Positions 51,033 to 61,538 of a stretch of 64,000 nt of DNA are shown here, piece by piece. The first letter of the stretch is position 1. Every line of letters begins with the position of its first letter. Below the pieces are notes generated by a model. That model made no database searches. It was not told where the DNA came from and saw nothing but the letters and a program-made list of their open reading frames with translations. Source of the DNA: Streptomyces sp. NBC_01551 (GTDB taxonomy: Bacteria > Actinomycetota > Actinomycetes > Streptomycetales > Streptomycetaceae); contig NZ_JAPEPX010000001.1 of the NCBI RefSeq assembly GCF_026339935.1, positions 1,284,501-1,348,500 of the forward strand, written 5' to 3'. A program made the translations under genes and the position numbers.

Positions 51033-51974
51033 TCAGCGGAGGAAGGGATCCACGGCCACGGCGACGAAGAGAAGCGACACATAGGTGATCGACCAGTGGA
51101 ACAGCCGCATCTCCTTGAGCTTCCCGCCCGTCACGCCGGCCTTGGCCCGCGCGTTCAGCGCGTGCGCCTCCCACAGCCACCAGCCGCCCGACACGAGCGC
51201 GACCGCCGTGTAGAACCAGCCCGTGTACCCCAGCGGGGTCAGCAGCAGCGAGACCGCCACCATCACCCAGCTGTAGACGACGATCTGACGCGCCACGGCC
51301 TTGTTGCCGGCCACGACGGGCAGCATCGGCACGCCGACGCGCGCGTAGTCGTCCTTCACCTTCATCGACAGCGGCCAGTAGTGCGGCGGCGTCCAGAAGA
51401 AGATGACGAGGAAGAGGATGACGGCGGCCCAGGAGACCTCGTTCTTCACCGACGACCAGCCGATGAGCACCGGCATGCAGCCCGCGATGCCGCCCCAGAC
51501 GATGTTCTGGGTGGTGCGCCGCTTCAGGAGCATCGTGTAGACCACGACGTAGAAGAGGAGCGCGCCGAGCGACAGGGCGGCCGACAGCCAGTTGATGAGC
51601 AGGCCGAAGAACAGGGTGGAGACCACGCCGAGGGTGATGCCGAAGACCAGGCACTCGCGCGGGCTGACCATGCCGGTCACCAGCGGCCGCTGTGCGGTCC
51701 GGTCCATCAGCGCGTCGATGTCGCGGTCGATGTACATGTTCAGCGCGTTGGCGCCGCCCGCGGACAGGTAGCCGCCGAAGCAGGTCGCGAGAACCAGCCA
51801 CAGCGAGGGCACGCCCTGCTCGGCGAGGAACATCACCGGCACTGTGGTGATCAGCAGAAGTTCGATGATCCGCGGCTTGGTCAAAGCCACGAAAGCCATG
51901 ACCCGGGCCCCGAACGGCCGGTGGACGGGGCTCGTCCCGAGCACCCCCGCTGGACGGGATTCGACGGCCGTCAC
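51033..51974 (-). CDS. ctaB: Protoheme IX farnesyltransferase (heme O synthase)
   Basis: CtaB adds a farnesyl group to heme B to make heme O, the precursor of heme A. The 313-residue protein has about eight or nine helices and the UbiA-family motifs [19 protein letters not shown] and [17 protein letters not shown]. The GTG at 51974 is preferred because AGGGG lies five bases upstream. It is divergent from tkt. Confidence 0.94.
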   Translation of the reverse strand: MTAVESRPAGVLGTSPVHRPFGARVMAFVALTKPRIIELLLITTVPVMFLAEQGVPSLWLVLATCFGGYLSAGGANALNMYIDRDIDALMDRTAQRPLVTGMVSPRECLVFGITLGVVSTLFFGLLINWLSAALSLGALLFYVVVYTMLLKRRTTQNIVWGGIAGCMPVLIGWSSVKNEVSWAAVILFLVIFFWTPPHYWPLSMKVKDDYARVGVPMLPVVAGNKAVARQIVVYSWVMVAVSLLLTPLGYTGWFYTAVALVSGGWWLWEAHALNARAKAGVTGGKLKEMRLFHWSITYVSLLFVAVAVDPFLR

Positions 51975-52301
51975 GCACACCCCTGAGAGAGAATCCAGCA
52001 AGCTCCGACTCGGACCCCCTCAAACATGAAGGCCCGGTAAAGGCTTGCGCGTACCACGCCACTCTAGACGTTGCGCTTACGTCGCCCCGCGCGGGGGTCG
52101 GCTCGTGTTGGGCCGATCGGACACCGCACGTGCGGGGTGTCAGGTGAGAGGGCCGGAGCCCGTATGAGCACTGGGCTCCGACCTGATGAAGCACGTGTCG
52201 ATCTCGAATGGCCGCACACCTTTGCGGGGGTAGGCTCGGAATCGCGCCGGTGCACCGTTCGTCACCGGGAAACGACATGTGGAGAGGAGCCCTGACTCAC
52301 G
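51975..52301. promoter_or_regulatory. Divergent promoter region between ctaB and tkt
   Basis: The 327-base gap has no gene. An inverted repeat CGGAGCCC...GGGCTCCG (52154-52161, 52173-52180) is nested in CAGGT...ACCTG (52141-52145, 52181-52185) and could fold in the tkt leader or bind a regulator. TAGGCT at 52231-52236 is a candidate -10 for tkt, and GGAG at 52285-52288 is its ribosome site. Confidence 0.45.
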
Positions 52302-54404
52302 GTGAGCACCAAGCCGACGACCACAGAGCTCGAGTGGACCGAACTGGACCAGCGGGCCGTCGACACGGCCCGCGTCCTGGCCGCGGACGCGGTCCAGAAG
52401 GTCGGAAACGGCCACCCCGGTACGGCGATGAGCCTGGCCCCCGCCGCCTACACCCTTTTCCAGAAGGTGATGCGGCACGACCCGTCCGACCCCGAATGGG
52501 TCGGCCGTGACCGCTTCGTGCTCTCCGCGGGGCACTCGTCCCTCACGCTGTACACGCAGCTCTACCTGGCCGGTTTCGGCCTGGAGCTCGACGACCTGAA
52601 GGCGTTCCGCACCTGGGGCTCCAAGACCCCCGGTCACCCGGAGTACGGCCACACGGCCGGCGTCGAGACCACCACCGGCCCGCTGGGCCAGGGTGTCGCC
52701 AACGCGGTGGGCATGGCCATGGCCGCCCGCTACGAGCGCGGTCTCTTCGACCCGGAGGCCGCCCCGGGCGCCTCCCCGTTCGACCACATGATCTACGCGA
52801 TCGCGGGCGACGGCTGCCTCCAGGAGGGCATCTCCGCCGAGGCGTCCTCGCTGGCCGGCCACCAGAAGCTCGGCAACCTGGTGCTGCTGTGGGACGACAA
52901 CCACATCTCCATCGAGGGTGACACGGAGACGGCCGTCTCCGAGGACACCATGAAGCGCTACGAGGCGTACGGCTGGCACGTCCAGCGCGTCGAGCAGCAG
53001 CCGAACGGCGACCTCGACCCGAAGGCGCTGTTCGCCGCCCTCCAGGCCGCCAAGGCCGAGACGGAGCGCCCGTCCTTCATCGCGATGCGCTCGATCATCG
53101 CCTGGCCGGCCCCGCACGCCCAGAACACCGAGGCCGCGCACGGCTCGGCCCTCGGTGACGACGAGGTCGCCGCCACCAAGCGCGTCCTCGGCTTCGACCC
53201 GGAGAAGGCCTTCGAGGTCTCCGACGAGGTCATCGGGCACACCCGCAAGGCGCTGGACCGCGGCCGCGAGGCCAAGGGCGCCTGGGAGAAGGAGTTCTCC
53301 GCCTGGCGCACCGCCAACCCGGAGCGCGCCGCCGAGTTCGACCGCATCAACGCCAACGAGCTGCCCGCGGGCTGGGAGGACAAGCTCCCCGTCTTCGAGG
53401 CCGGCAAGGGTCTCGCCACCCGCGCCGCGTCCGGCAAGGTGCTGGAGGCGCTCGGCGCCGTCATCCCGGAGCTGTGGGGCGGCTCGGCCGACCTCGCCGG
53501 CTCCAACAACACGACCATCGACAAGAACTCCTCGTTCCTGCCGAAGGGCAACCCGCTGCCGGAGGCCGACCCGTACGGCCGCACCATCCACTTCGGCATC
53601 CGCGAGCACGCCATGGCCGCCGCCATGAACGGCATCGCGCTGCACGGCCACACCCGCATCTACGGCGGCACCTTCCTGGTGTTCTCCGACTACATGCGCA
53701 ACGCCGTCCGCCTCTCCGCGCTGATGCACGTGCCGGTCACCTACGTGTGGACGCACGACTCCATCGGCCTCGGCGAGGACGGCCCGACCCACCAGCCGGT
53801 CGAGCACGTCGCCTCGCTGCGCGCCATCCCGGGCCTGAACGTGGTCCGCCCGGCCGACGCGAACGAGACGGCCGTCGCCTGGCGCGAGATCCTCAAGCGC
53901 CACACCAAGGTGTTCGGCAAGGGCGCCCCGCACGGTCTGGCGCTGACCCGCCAGGGCGTGCCGACGTACGAGCGCAACGAGGACGCCGCCAAGGGCGGTT
54001 ACGTGCTGTTCGAGGCCACGGGCCCCCAGGGCGAGACCGCTGACGCCCAGATCGTCCTGATCGGCACCGGCTCCGAGGTCCAGCTCGCCGTCGCCGCGCG
54101 CGAGGCGCTGCAGGCCGAGGGCATCCCGGCGCGCGTCGTCTCGATGCCGTCCGTCGAGTGGTTCGAGGAGCAGGACCAGGCGTACAAGGACAGCGTCCTG
54201 CCGCCGGCCGTCAAGGCGCGCGTCGCGGTCGAGGCCGGCATCGGCCTGACCTGGCACCGCTACGTGGGCGACGCCGGCCGGATCGTCTCGCTGGAGCACT
54301 TCGGTGCCTCGGCCGACGCCAAGGTGCTGTTCCGCGAGTTCGGCTTCACCCCCGAGGCCGTGACCGCGGCCGCCAAGGAATCGCTCGCCGCCGCCGCGCG
54401 CTGA
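52302..54404 (+). CDS. tkt: Transketolase
   Basis: Transketolase moves two-carbon units between sugar phosphates in the non-oxidative pentose phosphate pathway, with thiamine diphosphate. The 700-residue protein has the ThDP motif [32 protein letters not shown], the phosphate-binding [16 protein letters not shown] and the central TPP partner region [16 protein letters not shown]. The GTG start follows a GGAG site with a long spacer. Tal follows after 35 bases and the whole block is probably one operon. Confidence 0.96.
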   Translation: MSTKPTTTELEWTELDQRAVDTARVLAADAVQKVGNGHPGTAMSLAPAAYTLFQKVMRHDPSDPEWVGRDRFVLSAGHSSLTLYTQLYLAGFGLELDDLKAFRTWGSKTPGHPEYGHTAGVETTTGPLGQGVANAVGMAMAARYERGLFDPEAAPGASPFDHMIYAIAGDGCLQEGISAEASSLAGHQKLGNLVLLWDDNHISIEGDTETAVSEDTMKRYEAYGWHVQRVEQQPNGDLDPKALFAALQAAKAETERPSFIAMRSIIAWPAPHAQNTEAAHGSALGDDEVAATKRVLGFDPEKAFEVSDEVIGHTRKALDRGREAKGAWEKEFSAWRTANPERAAEFDRINANELPAGWEDKLPVFEAGKGLATRAASGKVLEALGAVIPELWGGSADLAGSNNTTIDKNSSFLPKGNPLPEADPYGRTIHFGIREHAMAAAMNGIALHGHTRIYGGTFLVFSDYMRNAVRLSALMHVPVTYVWTHDSIGLGEDGPTHQPVEHVASLRAIPGLNVVRPADANETAVAWREILKRHTKVFGKGAPHGLALTRQGVPTYERNEDAAKGGYVLFEATGPQGETADAQIVLIGTGSEVQLAVAAREALQAEGIPARVVSMPSVEWFEEQDQAYKDSVLPPAVKARVAVEAGIGLTWHRYVGDAGRIVSLEHFGASADAKVLFREFGFTPEAVTAAAKESLAAAAR

Positions 54405-54439
54405 CGCCGGTACAGAACCAAAGTAGGAGATGTAACCCC

Positions 54440-55558
54440 ATGACAGACGCACTCAAGCGCCTCTCCGACGAGGGCGTGGCGATCTGGCTGGACGACCTGT
54501 CCCGCAAGCGCATCACGTCCGGCAACCTCGCCGAGCTCATCGACCAGTCGCACGTGGTCGGTGTCACCACCAACCCGTCGATCTTCCAGAAGGCGATCAG
54601 CAGCGGCGACGGCTACGGCCCGCAGCTCGCCGACCTCGCCGCCCGCAAGGTCACCGTCGACGAGGCCATCCGCATGATCACGACGGCGGACGTCCGCGAC
54701 GCCGCCGACATCCTGCGCCCGGTCTACGACCGCACCGACGGCCAGGACGGCCGCGTGTCGATCGAGGTCGACCCCCGTCTGGCCCACGACACCACGGCGA
54801 CCATCGCCGAGGCCAAGCAGCTCGCCTGGCTGGTGGACCGCCCGAACACGCTGATCAAGATCCCGGCGACCAAGGCCGGCCTGCCGGCGATCACCGAGGT
54901 CATCGGCAAGGGCATCAGCGTCAACGTCACGCTGATCTTCTCGCTGGAGCGCTACCGCGCGGTCATGGACGCGTACCTGGCGGGTCTGGAGAAGGCCAAG
55001 GCCGCGGGCCTGGACCTCTCCCTGATCCACTCGGTCGCCTCCTTCTTCGTGTCCCGCGTGGACTCGGAGATCGACAAGCGCCTGGACGCCGTCGGCACCG
55101 ACGAGGCGAAGGCCCTGAAGGGCAAGGCGGCGCTCGCCAACGCCCGTCTGGCCTACGAGGCGTACGAAGAGGTCTTCTCCTCGGACCGGTGGAACGCCCT
55201 GGAGCGGGTCGGCGCCAACAAGCAGCGTGCGCTGTGGGCCTCGACCGGCGTCAAGGACCCGGCGTACAAGGACACCCTGTACGTGGTGGACCTGGTCGCC
55301 CCGAACACGGTGAACACCATGCCGGAGGCCACCCTGGAGGCCACCGCCGACCACGGCGAGGTCGCCGGCGACACCGTCCGCGGCGGCTACGAGCAGGCGC
55401 GCGCCGAGCTCGACGCGGTCGCGAAGCTGGGCATCTCGTACGACGATGTGGTGCAGCTGCTCGAGGACGAGGGCGTCGAGAAGTTCGAGGCGTCCTGGAA
55501 CGACCTGCTGAAGTCGACCGAGGCGGAGCTCGCGCGCCTTGCCCCCACGGAGGCCTGA
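54440..55558 (+). CDS. tal: Transaldolase (long type)
   Basis: Transaldolase exchanges three-carbon units in the pentose phosphate pathway. The 372-residue protein is the longer actinobacterial type, with Schiff-base Lys140 in [11 protein letters not shown] and the [10 protein letters not shown] motif near residue 47. AGGAGAT precedes the ATG. The zwf TTG start begins five bases after the stop. Confidence 0.96.
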   Translation: MTDALKRLSDEGVAIWLDDLSRKRITSGNLAELIDQSHVVGVTTNPSIFQKAISSGDGYGPQLADLAARKVTVDEAIRMITTADVRDAADILRPVYDRTDGQDGRVSIEVDPRLAHDTTATIAEAKQLAWLVDRPNTLIKIPATKAGLPAITEVIGKGISVNVTLIFSLERYRAVMDAYLAGLEKAKAAGLDLSLIHSVASFFVSRVDSEIDKRLDAVGTDEAKALKGKAALANARLAYEAYEEVFSSDRWNALERVGANKQRALWASTGVKDPAYKDTLYVVDLVAPNTVNTMPEATLEATADHGEVAGDTVRGGYEQARAELDAVAKLGISYDDVVQLLEDEGVEKFEASWNDLLKSTEAELARLAPTEA

Positions 55559-55563
55559 ACACC

Positions 55564-57090
55564 TTGTCTGTAAACGGAGCGAACCCGCTTCGTGACGCAC
55601 AGGACCGGCGGCTCCCGCGTATCGCGGGGCCGTCCGGCCTGGTCATTTTCGGCGTTACGGGTGACCTGTCGCGCAAGAAGCTGATGCCTGCCGTCTACGA
55701 CCTCGCCAACCGCGGGCTGCTCCCGCCGGGCTTTTCGCTGATCGGCTACGCCCGCCGGGAGTGGGAGAACGAAGACTTCGCCAAGGAGGTGTACGAGGCC
55801 GTCAAGCAGCACGCCCGTACGCCCTTCCGCGAGGAGGTCTGGCAGCAGCTGGTGCAGGGCTGCCGCTTCGTCCAGGGCGACTTCGACGACGACGCGGCCT
55901 TCGAGAACCTGAAGGCGACGATCGACGAGCTCGACAAGGCGCAGGGCACGGGCGGCAACTTCGCCTTCTACCTGTCCGTCCCGCCGAAGTGGTTCCCCAA
56001 GGTGGTCCAGCAGCTCAAGGACCACGGTCTGGCGCAGAAGGAAGGCTCCTGGCGGCGCGCCGTCATCGAGAAGCCCTTCGGCCACGACCTGAAGAGCGCC
56101 GAGGAACTCAACAAGGTCGTCCACGAGGTCTTCCCGCGTGACGAGGTCTTCCGGATCGACCACTACCTCGGCAAGGAGACCGTCCAGAACATCCTGGCGC
56201 TCCGCTTCGCCAACACGATGTTCGAGCCGATCTGGAACCGGTCGTACGTCGACCACGTGCAGATCACCATGGCCGAGGACATCGGCATCGGCGGCCGGGC
56301 CGGTTACTACGACGGCATCGGCGCGGCCCGCGACGTCATCCAGAACCACCTGCTCCAGCTGCTCGCGCTGACGGCGATGGAGGAGCCCGGCTCCTTCCAC
56401 CCCAAGGCGCTGGTGGCGGAGAAGCTCAAGGTGCTCAGCGCCGTCGAGATCCCCGAGGACCTGGGCAAGCACACCGTGCGCGGCCAGTACGCGGCGGCGT
56501 GGCAGGGCGGCGAGAAGGTCGTCGGGTACCTCGAAGAGGACGGCATCGACCCCAAGTCGAAGACCGACACCTACGCGGCCATCCGGCTGGAGATCAACAA
56601 CCGCCGCTGGGCGGGCGTCCCGTTCTACCTGCGGACCGGCAAGCGCCTGGGCCGCCGGGTGACCGAGATCGCGGTGGTCTTCAAGCGGGCCCCGTACCTC
56701 CCGTTCGAGTCGGGCGCGACCGAGGAGCTGGGGCAGAACGCCCTGGTCATCCGGGTCCAGCCGGACGAGGGCGTGACGGTGCGGTTCGGCTCCAAGGTGC
56801 CGGGCACCTCGATGGAGGTGCGGGACGTCACGATGGACTTCGCGTACGGCGAGTCCTTCACGGAGTCCAGCCCCGAGGCCTACGAGCGGCTCATCCTCGA
56901 CGTCCTCCTCGGCGACGCGAACCTCTTCCCGCGTCACCAGGAAGTCGAGCTGTCCTGGAACATCCTCGACCCGATCGAGGAGTACTGGGACAAGCACGGC
57001 AAGCCCGCGCAGTACCCGGCGGGCACCTGGGGGCCGGTCGAGGCGGACGAGATGCTCGCACGAGACGGACGGAGCTGGCGTCGGCCATGA
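55564..57090 (+). CDS. zwf: Glucose-6-phosphate dehydrogenase
   Basis: Zwf oxidises glucose 6-phosphate with NADP, the first step of the oxidative pentose pathway. The 508-residue protein has the nucleotide motif GVTGDLSRKK at residues 30-39, EKPFGHD at 169-175 and the active-site RIDHYLGK at 197-204. The TTG start follows GGAGG at 55549-55553 at normal spacing, and no ATG or GTG gives the family N-terminus. The stop overlaps the opcA ATG (ATGA). Confidence 0.96.
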   Translation: MSVNGANPLRDAQDRRLPRIAGPSGLVIFGVTGDLSRKKLMPAVYDLANRGLLPPGFSLIGYARREWENEDFAKEVYEAVKQHARTPFREEVWQQLVQGCRFVQGDFDDDAAFENLKATIDELDKAQGTGGNFAFYLSVPPKWFPKVVQQLKDHGLAQKEGSWRRAVIEKPFGHDLKSAEELNKVVHEVFPRDEVFRIDHYLGKETVQNILALRFANTMFEPIWNRSYVDHVQITMAEDIGIGGRAGYYDGIGAARDVIQNHLLQLLALTAMEEPGSFHPKALVAEKLKVLSAVEIPEDLGKHTVRGQYAAAWQGGEKVVGYLEEDGIDPKSKTDTYAAIRLEINNRRWAGVPFYLRTGKRLGRRVTEIAVVFKRAPYLPFESGATEELGQNALVIRVQPDEGVTVRFGSKVPGTSMEVRDVTMDFAYGESFTESSPEAYERLILDVLLGDANLFPRHQEVELSWNILDPIEEYWDKHGKPAQYPAGTWGPVEADEMLARDGRSWRRP

Positions 57091-58160
57091 AGATCGACCT
57101 CACGGAGACCACCTCCAGCAAGATCAACGCCGCGTTGGTGCAGGCGCGCCGGGACATCGGCACGCCGGCCATCGGCATGGTCCTCACGCTGGTGATCGTG
57201 ACCGACGAGGAGAACGCGTACGACGCCCTCAAGTCGGCGAACGACGCGTCCCACGAACACCCCTCGCGGATCGTCGTCGTCGTCAAGCGGGCGGGCCGTT
57301 CCGTGCGCAGCCGCCGGGACGCCCGTCTCGACGCGGAAGTCCGCGTCGGGGCGGACGCCGGCAGCGGCGAGACGGTGGTGCTCCGCCTCCACGGTGAACT
57401 GGTCGATCACGCCCAGTCCGTGGTTCTCCCGCTCCTGCTGCCGGACGCCCCCGTGGTCGTCTGGTGGCCGGACGGTGCTCCGTCGGACCTGGCGGGCGAC
57501 CCGCTGGGCACGCTGGGGCAGCGCCGGATCACCGACACGTACGCGTGCGAGGACCCGATCGGGTCCCTCTCCGCGCGTGCGGCGGGGTACGCGCCCGGTG
57601 ACACGGACCTGGCCTGGACCCGGATCACGCCCTGGCGCTCGATGCTGGCCGCCGCACTGGACCAGCAGACCGTCACGACCGTCACCTCGGCGGTCGTCGA
57701 GGGCGAGGACGAGAACCCGAGCTGCGAGCTGCTGGCCATGTGGCTGGCGGACCGCCTCCAGGTCCCGGTCCGGCGGACGCTCTCCGCCGGACCCGGCCTG
57801 ACCTCGGTGCGGCTGCGCACCAAGGACGGGGAGATCGTCCTGGACCGCCCGGACGGGGCGCTGGCCACGCTGTGCATGCCGGGGCAGCCCGACCGCGCGG
57901 TGGCGCTCAAGCGCCGCGACACGGCCGAGCTGCTGGCGGAGGAGCTGCGCCGGCTCGACCCGGACAACACCTACGAGGCCTCGCTGAAGTTCGGCGTGGC
58001 CCGGCTGGAGGCCTCGGCGGAGACGGCTCCGGAGGCCGCTCCTGCCGCTGCGGCCAAGGCGGCGGCCGCGGACTCCCCGGAGACCGCGACCGGCCCCAAG
58101 GCCGTCGCCGCCCCCGCGAAGCCGGCCCCGAAGCCGGCGAAGAAGGCCTCGACCAAGTAG
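57087..58160 (+). CDS. opcA: G6PDH assembly protein OpcA
   Basis: OpcA binds and activates glucose-6-phosphate dehydrogenase in cyanobacteria and actinobacteria. The 357-residue protein has the family N-terminus (DLTETTSSKINAALVQARRDIG) and central strands (VVWWPDGAPSDLAGDPLGTLGQRRITDTYA). The last 45 residues are a low-complexity Ala/Pro/Lys tail. It overlaps zwf by four bases. A long inverted repeat follows before pgl. Confidence 0.93.
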   Translation: MKIDLTETTSSKINAALVQARRDIGTPAIGMVLTLVIVTDEENAYDALKSANDASHEHPSRIVVVVKRAGRSVRSRRDARLDAEVRVGADAGSGETVVLRLHGELVDHAQSVVLPLLLPDAPVVVWWPDGAPSDLAGDPLGTLGQRRITDTYACEDPIGSLSARAAGYAPGDTDLAWTRITPWRSMLAAALDQQTVTTVTSAVVEGEDENPSCELLAMWLADRLQVPVRRTLSAGPGLTSVRLRTKDGEIVLDRPDGALATLCMPGQPDRAVALKRRDTAELLAEELRRLDPDNTYEASLKFGVARLEASAETAPEAAPAAAAKAAAADSPETATGPKAVAAPAKPAPKPAKKASTK

Positions 58161-58172
58161 CCCGCGGCCCGA

Positions 58173-58314
58173 CCCTTCCCGAACCGGGGCTCCGCCCCGG
58201 ACCCCCGCGCCTCAAACGCCGGCGAGCTGGATGTTGCCGCGCAGCGGCACTTGCCGGCCCGTCCGGCGCTTGAGGACCGGGGGTCCGGGGCAGAGCCCCC
58301 GGTTTCGGGAAGGG
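58173..58314. repeat. Long inverted repeat between opcA and pgl
   Basis: Outer arms CCCTTCCCGAA (58173-58183) and TTCGGGAAGGG (58304-58314), with inner complementary stretches ending at CGCCGG/CCGGCG (58217-58222, 58263-58268), form an imperfect stem of about 50 bp around a loop of about 40. I recall such intergenic elements as common in Streptomyces. It can act as terminator or attenuator between opcA and pgl. Confidence 0.8.
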
Positions 58315-58382
58315 GCGGGTAGGGGACCAGGCACCGCGCAGCGGCACCCCCACCCACCGCACAACCAAAAAGGCGGCAGCAC

Positions 58383-59171
58383 ATGGGTATGACGACTCCC
58401 CAGGTCGTCGTCCACCGGGACAAGGAGCTGATGGCGCAAGCCGCGGCGGCCCGGCTCATCACGAAGATCGTCGACGCACAGGCGGCCCGCGGCAGCGCCT
58501 CGGTCGTCCTGACCGGCGGCCGCAACGGCAACGGCCTGCTCACGGCCCTCGCCACCGCTCCCGCCCGGGACGCGGTCGACTGGGCGCGCCTCGACCTCTG
58601 GTGGGGCGACGAGCGCTACGTCCCCGCCGACGACCCCGAGCGCAACCACGTCCAGGCCCGCGAGGCGCTCCTGGACTCCGTCCCGGTCGACCCGGCCCGC
58701 GTCCACGTGATGCCGGCCTCGGACGGCCCGTACGGGGCGGACGTGGACGCGGCCGCCGCGGCGTACGCGGCGGAGCTCGCCAAGGCCGCCGGCCCGGAGG
58801 ACCACGGCCCGGTCCCCCGCTTCGACGTCCTGATGCTGGGCGTCGGCCCGGACACGCACGTGGCGTCCCTGTTCCCCGAGCACCCGGCCGCACGCGAGAC
58901 GGAGCGCACGGTGGTCGGCGTACACGGCGCGCCGAAGCCGCCGCCCACCCGGGTCTCGCTGACCCTCCCGGCGATCCGGGCGGCCCGCGAGGTCTGGCTG
59001 CTGGCGGCCGGTGAGGACAAGGCCGGCGCGGTGGCGATCGCCCTGGGCGGCGCGGGCAGCGTCCAGGCCCCGGCGGCGGAGGCCTACGGGCGCTCGCGCA
59101 CCCTGTGGCTCCTGGACCGCGCGGCCGCCGCGAAGCTCCCGGTCGGCCTGTACCCCCCGGCCGCTTCCTGA
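58383..59171 (+). CDS. pgl: 6-Phosphogluconolactonase
   Basis: Pgl hydrolyses 6-phosphogluconolactone, the product of Zwf. The 262-residue protein has the DevB-family motifs DLWWGDERYVPADDPERN, LMLGVGPDTHVASLFP and VWLLAAGEDKAGAV. The ATG at 58383 is used; the ATG at 58389 is close. It ends the plus-strand pentose operon before a strong bidirectional terminator. Confidence 0.95.
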   Translation: MGMTTPQVVVHRDKELMAQAAAARLITKIVDAQAARGSASVVLTGGRNGNGLLTALATAPARDAVDWARLDLWWGDERYVPADDPERNHVQAREALLDSVPVDPARVHVMPASDGPYGADVDAAAAAYAAELAKAAGPEDHGPVPRFDVLMLGVGPDTHVASLFPEHPAARETERTVVGVHGAPKPPPTRVSLTLPAIRAAREVWLLAAGEDKAGAVAIALGGAGSVQAPAAEAYGRSRTLWLLDRAAAAKLPVGLYPPAAS

Positions 59172-59177
59172 CGAATG

Positions 59178-59220
59178 CCCCCGCGGGGTCCGGAAGCAAT
59201 GCTTCCGGACCCCGCGGGGG
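59178..59220. terminator. Bidirectional terminator between pgl and pgi
   Basis: A perfect 20-bp stem (59178-59197 with 59201-59220; arms CCCCCGCGGGGTCCGGAAGC and its complement) with a three-base loop lies seven bases past the pgl stop and seven bases from the pgi stop. It can end transcripts from both sides. Confidence 0.93.
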
Positions 59221-59226
59221 TTCGGG

Positions 59227-60888
59227 TCAGTCCCGGCCGCGCAGCGACCGGTACGCGGCGACCAGCGCCTGCGTGGACGGGTCCAGGCCCTCCACCCGCG
59301 AGCCCTTCAGCGCCGGCTCGACCCGCTTGGCGAGGACCTTGCCGAGCTCCACGCCCCACTGGTCGAACGAGTCGATGTTCCACACTGCCCCTTGCACGAA
59401 CACCTTGTGCTCGTAGAGGGCGATCAGCTGGCCCAGGACCGAGGGCGTCAGCTCGGCGGCCAGGATCGTGGTCGTCGGGTGGTTGCCCTGGAAGGTCTTG
59501 TGCGGGACCAGCGCCTCGGCCACGCCCTCCGCCCGCACCTCCTCGGCCGTCTTGCCGAAGGCCAGCGCCTGCGTCTGCGCGAAGAAGTTCGCCATCAGCA
59601 GGTCGTGCTGGGCCTCCAGGGCGGGCGGCAACTCGCCGACCGGCCGCGCGAAGCCGATGAAGTCGGCCGGGATCACCTTCGTGCCCTGGTGGATCAACTG
59701 GTAGTACGCGTGCTGCCCGTTGGTGCCCGGCGTGCCCCAGACGACCGGCCCGGTCTGCCAGTCGACCCGGTTGCCCTGCCGGTCCACGGACTTGCCGTTG
59801 GACTCCATGTCCAGCTGCTGCAAGTACGCCGTGAAGCGGGAGAGGTAGTGGCTGTACGGGAGGACCGCGTGCGACTGCGCGTCGAAGAACGCCCCGTACC
59901 AGATGCCCAACAGGCCCATCAGCAGTGGCGCGTTCTCCTCCGGCGGCGCCGTGCGGAAGTGCCGGTCCATCTGCGCGAAGCCGTCCAGCATCTCCCGGAA
60001 GGAGTCCGGGCCGATCGCGATCATCAGCGAGAGCCCGATCGCGGAGTCGAAGGAGTAGCGGCCTCCGACCCAGTCCCAGAACCCGAACATGTTGGCCGGA
60101 TCGATCCCGAACTCGGTGACCTTCTCGGCGTTGGTGGACAGCGCCACGAAGTGCCGTGCCACGGCCGCCCGGTCACCGCCCAGACCCGCCAGCAGCCACT
60201 CCCGGGCGGAGGTGGCGTTGGTGATGGTCTCGATCGTCGTAAAGGTCTTCGAGGCGATGATGAACAGCGTCTCGGCCGGGTCCATCCCCCGTACCGCCTC
60301 GTGCAGGTCCGCGCCGTCCACGTTGGAGACGAAACGCAGCGTCAGGTCCCGGTCGGTGAAGGCGCGCAGCGCCTCGTACGCCATCGCCGGACCCAGGTCG
60401 GAGCCGCCGATGCCGATGTTGACGACGTTCCTGATGCGCTTGCCGGTGAAGCCGGTCCACTCCCCCGACCTGACCTGGCGGGAGAAGGCCGCCATTTTGT
60501 CGAGGACCGCGTGGACCCCCGGGACGACGTCCTCGCCGTCCACCTCGACGACCGCGTCGCGCGGCGCGCGCAGCGCGGTGTGCAGGACCGCCCGGTCCTC
60601 GGTCGTGTTGATCTTCTCCCCGCGGAACATGGCCTCGCGCAGCTCGGCCACGCCCGTCGCCGCGGCCAGTTCGCGCAGCAGTGCCAGCGTCTCGTCGGTC
60701 ACGAGGTGCTTGGAGTAGTCGATGTGCAGGTCGCCGACCCGCAGGGTGTAGCCGGTGCCCCGGCCCGGATCCGTCTCGAACAGGTCCCGCAGATGCGTCT
60801 GCCCCAGCTCGTCCCGGTGCTTTCCGAGTGCCTGCCACTCGGGGGTCCGGTTGAGCCTCGCACGGCTTTCTGCGTTCATCTCGGACAT
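59227..60888 (-). CDS. pgi: Glucose-6-phosphate isomerase
   Basis: Pgi interconverts glucose 6-phosphate and fructose 6-phosphate. The 553-residue protein has the signatures [21 protein letters not shown] and [21 protein letters not shown], and the C-terminal [17 protein letters not shown] with the catalytic lysine. Start codons at 60900, 60888 and 60879 are possible; 60888 has GAAGGG nearby, but the choice is uncertain. It is convergent with pgl. Confidence 0.95.
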   Translation of the reverse strand: MSEMNAESRARLNRTPEWQALGKHRDELGQTHLRDLFETDPGRGTGYTLRVGDLHIDYSKHLVTDETLALLRELAAATGVAELREAMFRGEKINTTEDRAVLHTALRAPRDAVVEVDGEDVVPGVHAVLDKMAAFSRQVRSGEWTGFTGKRIRNVVNIGIGGSDLGPAMAYEALRAFTDRDLTLRFVSNVDGADLHEAVRGMDPAETLFIIASKTFTTIETITNATSAREWLLAGLGGDRAAVARHFVALSTNAEKVTEFGIDPANMFGFWDWVGGRYSFDSAIGLSLMIAIGPDSFREMLDGFAQMDRHFRTAPPEENAPLLMGLLGIWYGAFFDAQSHAVLPYSHYLSRFTAYLQQLDMESNGKSVDRQGNRVDWQTGPVVWGTPGTNGQHAYYQLIHQGTKVIPADFIGFARPVGELPPALEAQHDLLMANFFAQTQALAFGKTAEEVRAEGVAEALVPHKTFQGNHPTTTILAAELTPSVLGQLIALYEHKVFVQGAVWNIDSFDQWGVELGKVLAKRVEPALKGSRVEGLDPSTQALVAAYRSLRGRD

Positions 60889-60959
60889 CAGCCCTTCCAT
60901 CCTGTCGTGCCCCGCCGGTCACCAACCTAAGGGATCAGAAGGGGGGCAACGGACACAAA

Positions 60960-60999
60960 GAGGCCCGGCCCGCAGGAGGATTCCTGCGGGCCGGGCCTC
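60960..60999 (-). terminator. Hairpin terminator after the rbpA paralog
   Basis: A perfect 18-bp stem (60960-60977 with 60982-60999; left arm GAGGCCCGGCCCGCAGGA) with a four-base loop lies 22 bases past the stop of the small minus-strand gene and before pgi. Confidence 0.9.
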
Positions 61000-61021
61000 G
61001 CTCACACGCTCATTCGGATGT

Positions 61022-61357
61022 TCAGATCTCACCGCGGAGTTTGGCGAGCGCCTCGGCGAGGATCGCCTCGCCGTCGGCGTCGGTGCGCCGCTCCCGTACG
61101 TACGCCAGGTGCGTCTTGTACGGCTCGGTGCGCGGCGGCGCGGGCGGGTTGTCCCTGTCCTGGCCGGCCGGGAACCCGCAGCGCGGGCAGTCCCAGGTGT
61201 CGGGCACCTGCGCGTCGCTGGCGAAGCTCGGCTGCGTCTCGTGCCCGTTAGAGCACCAGAAGGAGATGCGCAGGCGGGGCGCGGACTCGCCGCGCTCGGC
61301 CTCACCCATCGGCCCCGCTCCGACCCGGCTACCACGGATCGCGTTGCCACTTGCCAC
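61022..61357 (-). CDS. RbpA-family RNA polymerase-binding protein (paralog)
   Basis: The 111-residue protein has the RbpA layout: basic N-terminal (AIRGSRVGAGP), a zinc-ribbon-like core with Cys35, His39, Cys57 and Cys60, and the sigma-binding C-terminal part (RTEPYKTHLAYVRERRTDADGEAILAEALAKLR). RbpA strengthens the housekeeping polymerase and sigma factor. This copy differs clearly from the main RbpA and keeps more metal ligands, so it is probably a second member with its own role. It lies between pgi and secG. Confidence 0.82.
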   Translation of the reverse strand: MASGNAIRGSRVGAGPMGEAERGESAPRLRISFWCSNGHETQPSFASDAQVPDTWDCPRCGFPAGQDRDNPPAPPRTEPYKTHLAYVRERRTDADGEAILAEALAKLRGEI

Positions 61358-61538
61358 GGTCGTAACTCCCTGCGTGATGGTGCCGCGGAGCGTGAGTGGA
61401 ATTTCCGCTGCGGGCGCCCCAGTCTACGTAAGGCCCAACGCACGTCCATGGAGCGGAGTTACTCGCTCCGGGGTACGTGCGCCGGTCCCCATGATAGGCA
61501 GGGGCGAGCCTGGCGGACGGCCGGAATGGCCAGAACCG

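Noticed and set aside
52140..54452. Minus-strand 770-residue frame opposite tkt
   Set aside because: Antisense shadow of a highly expressed, strongly biased gene.
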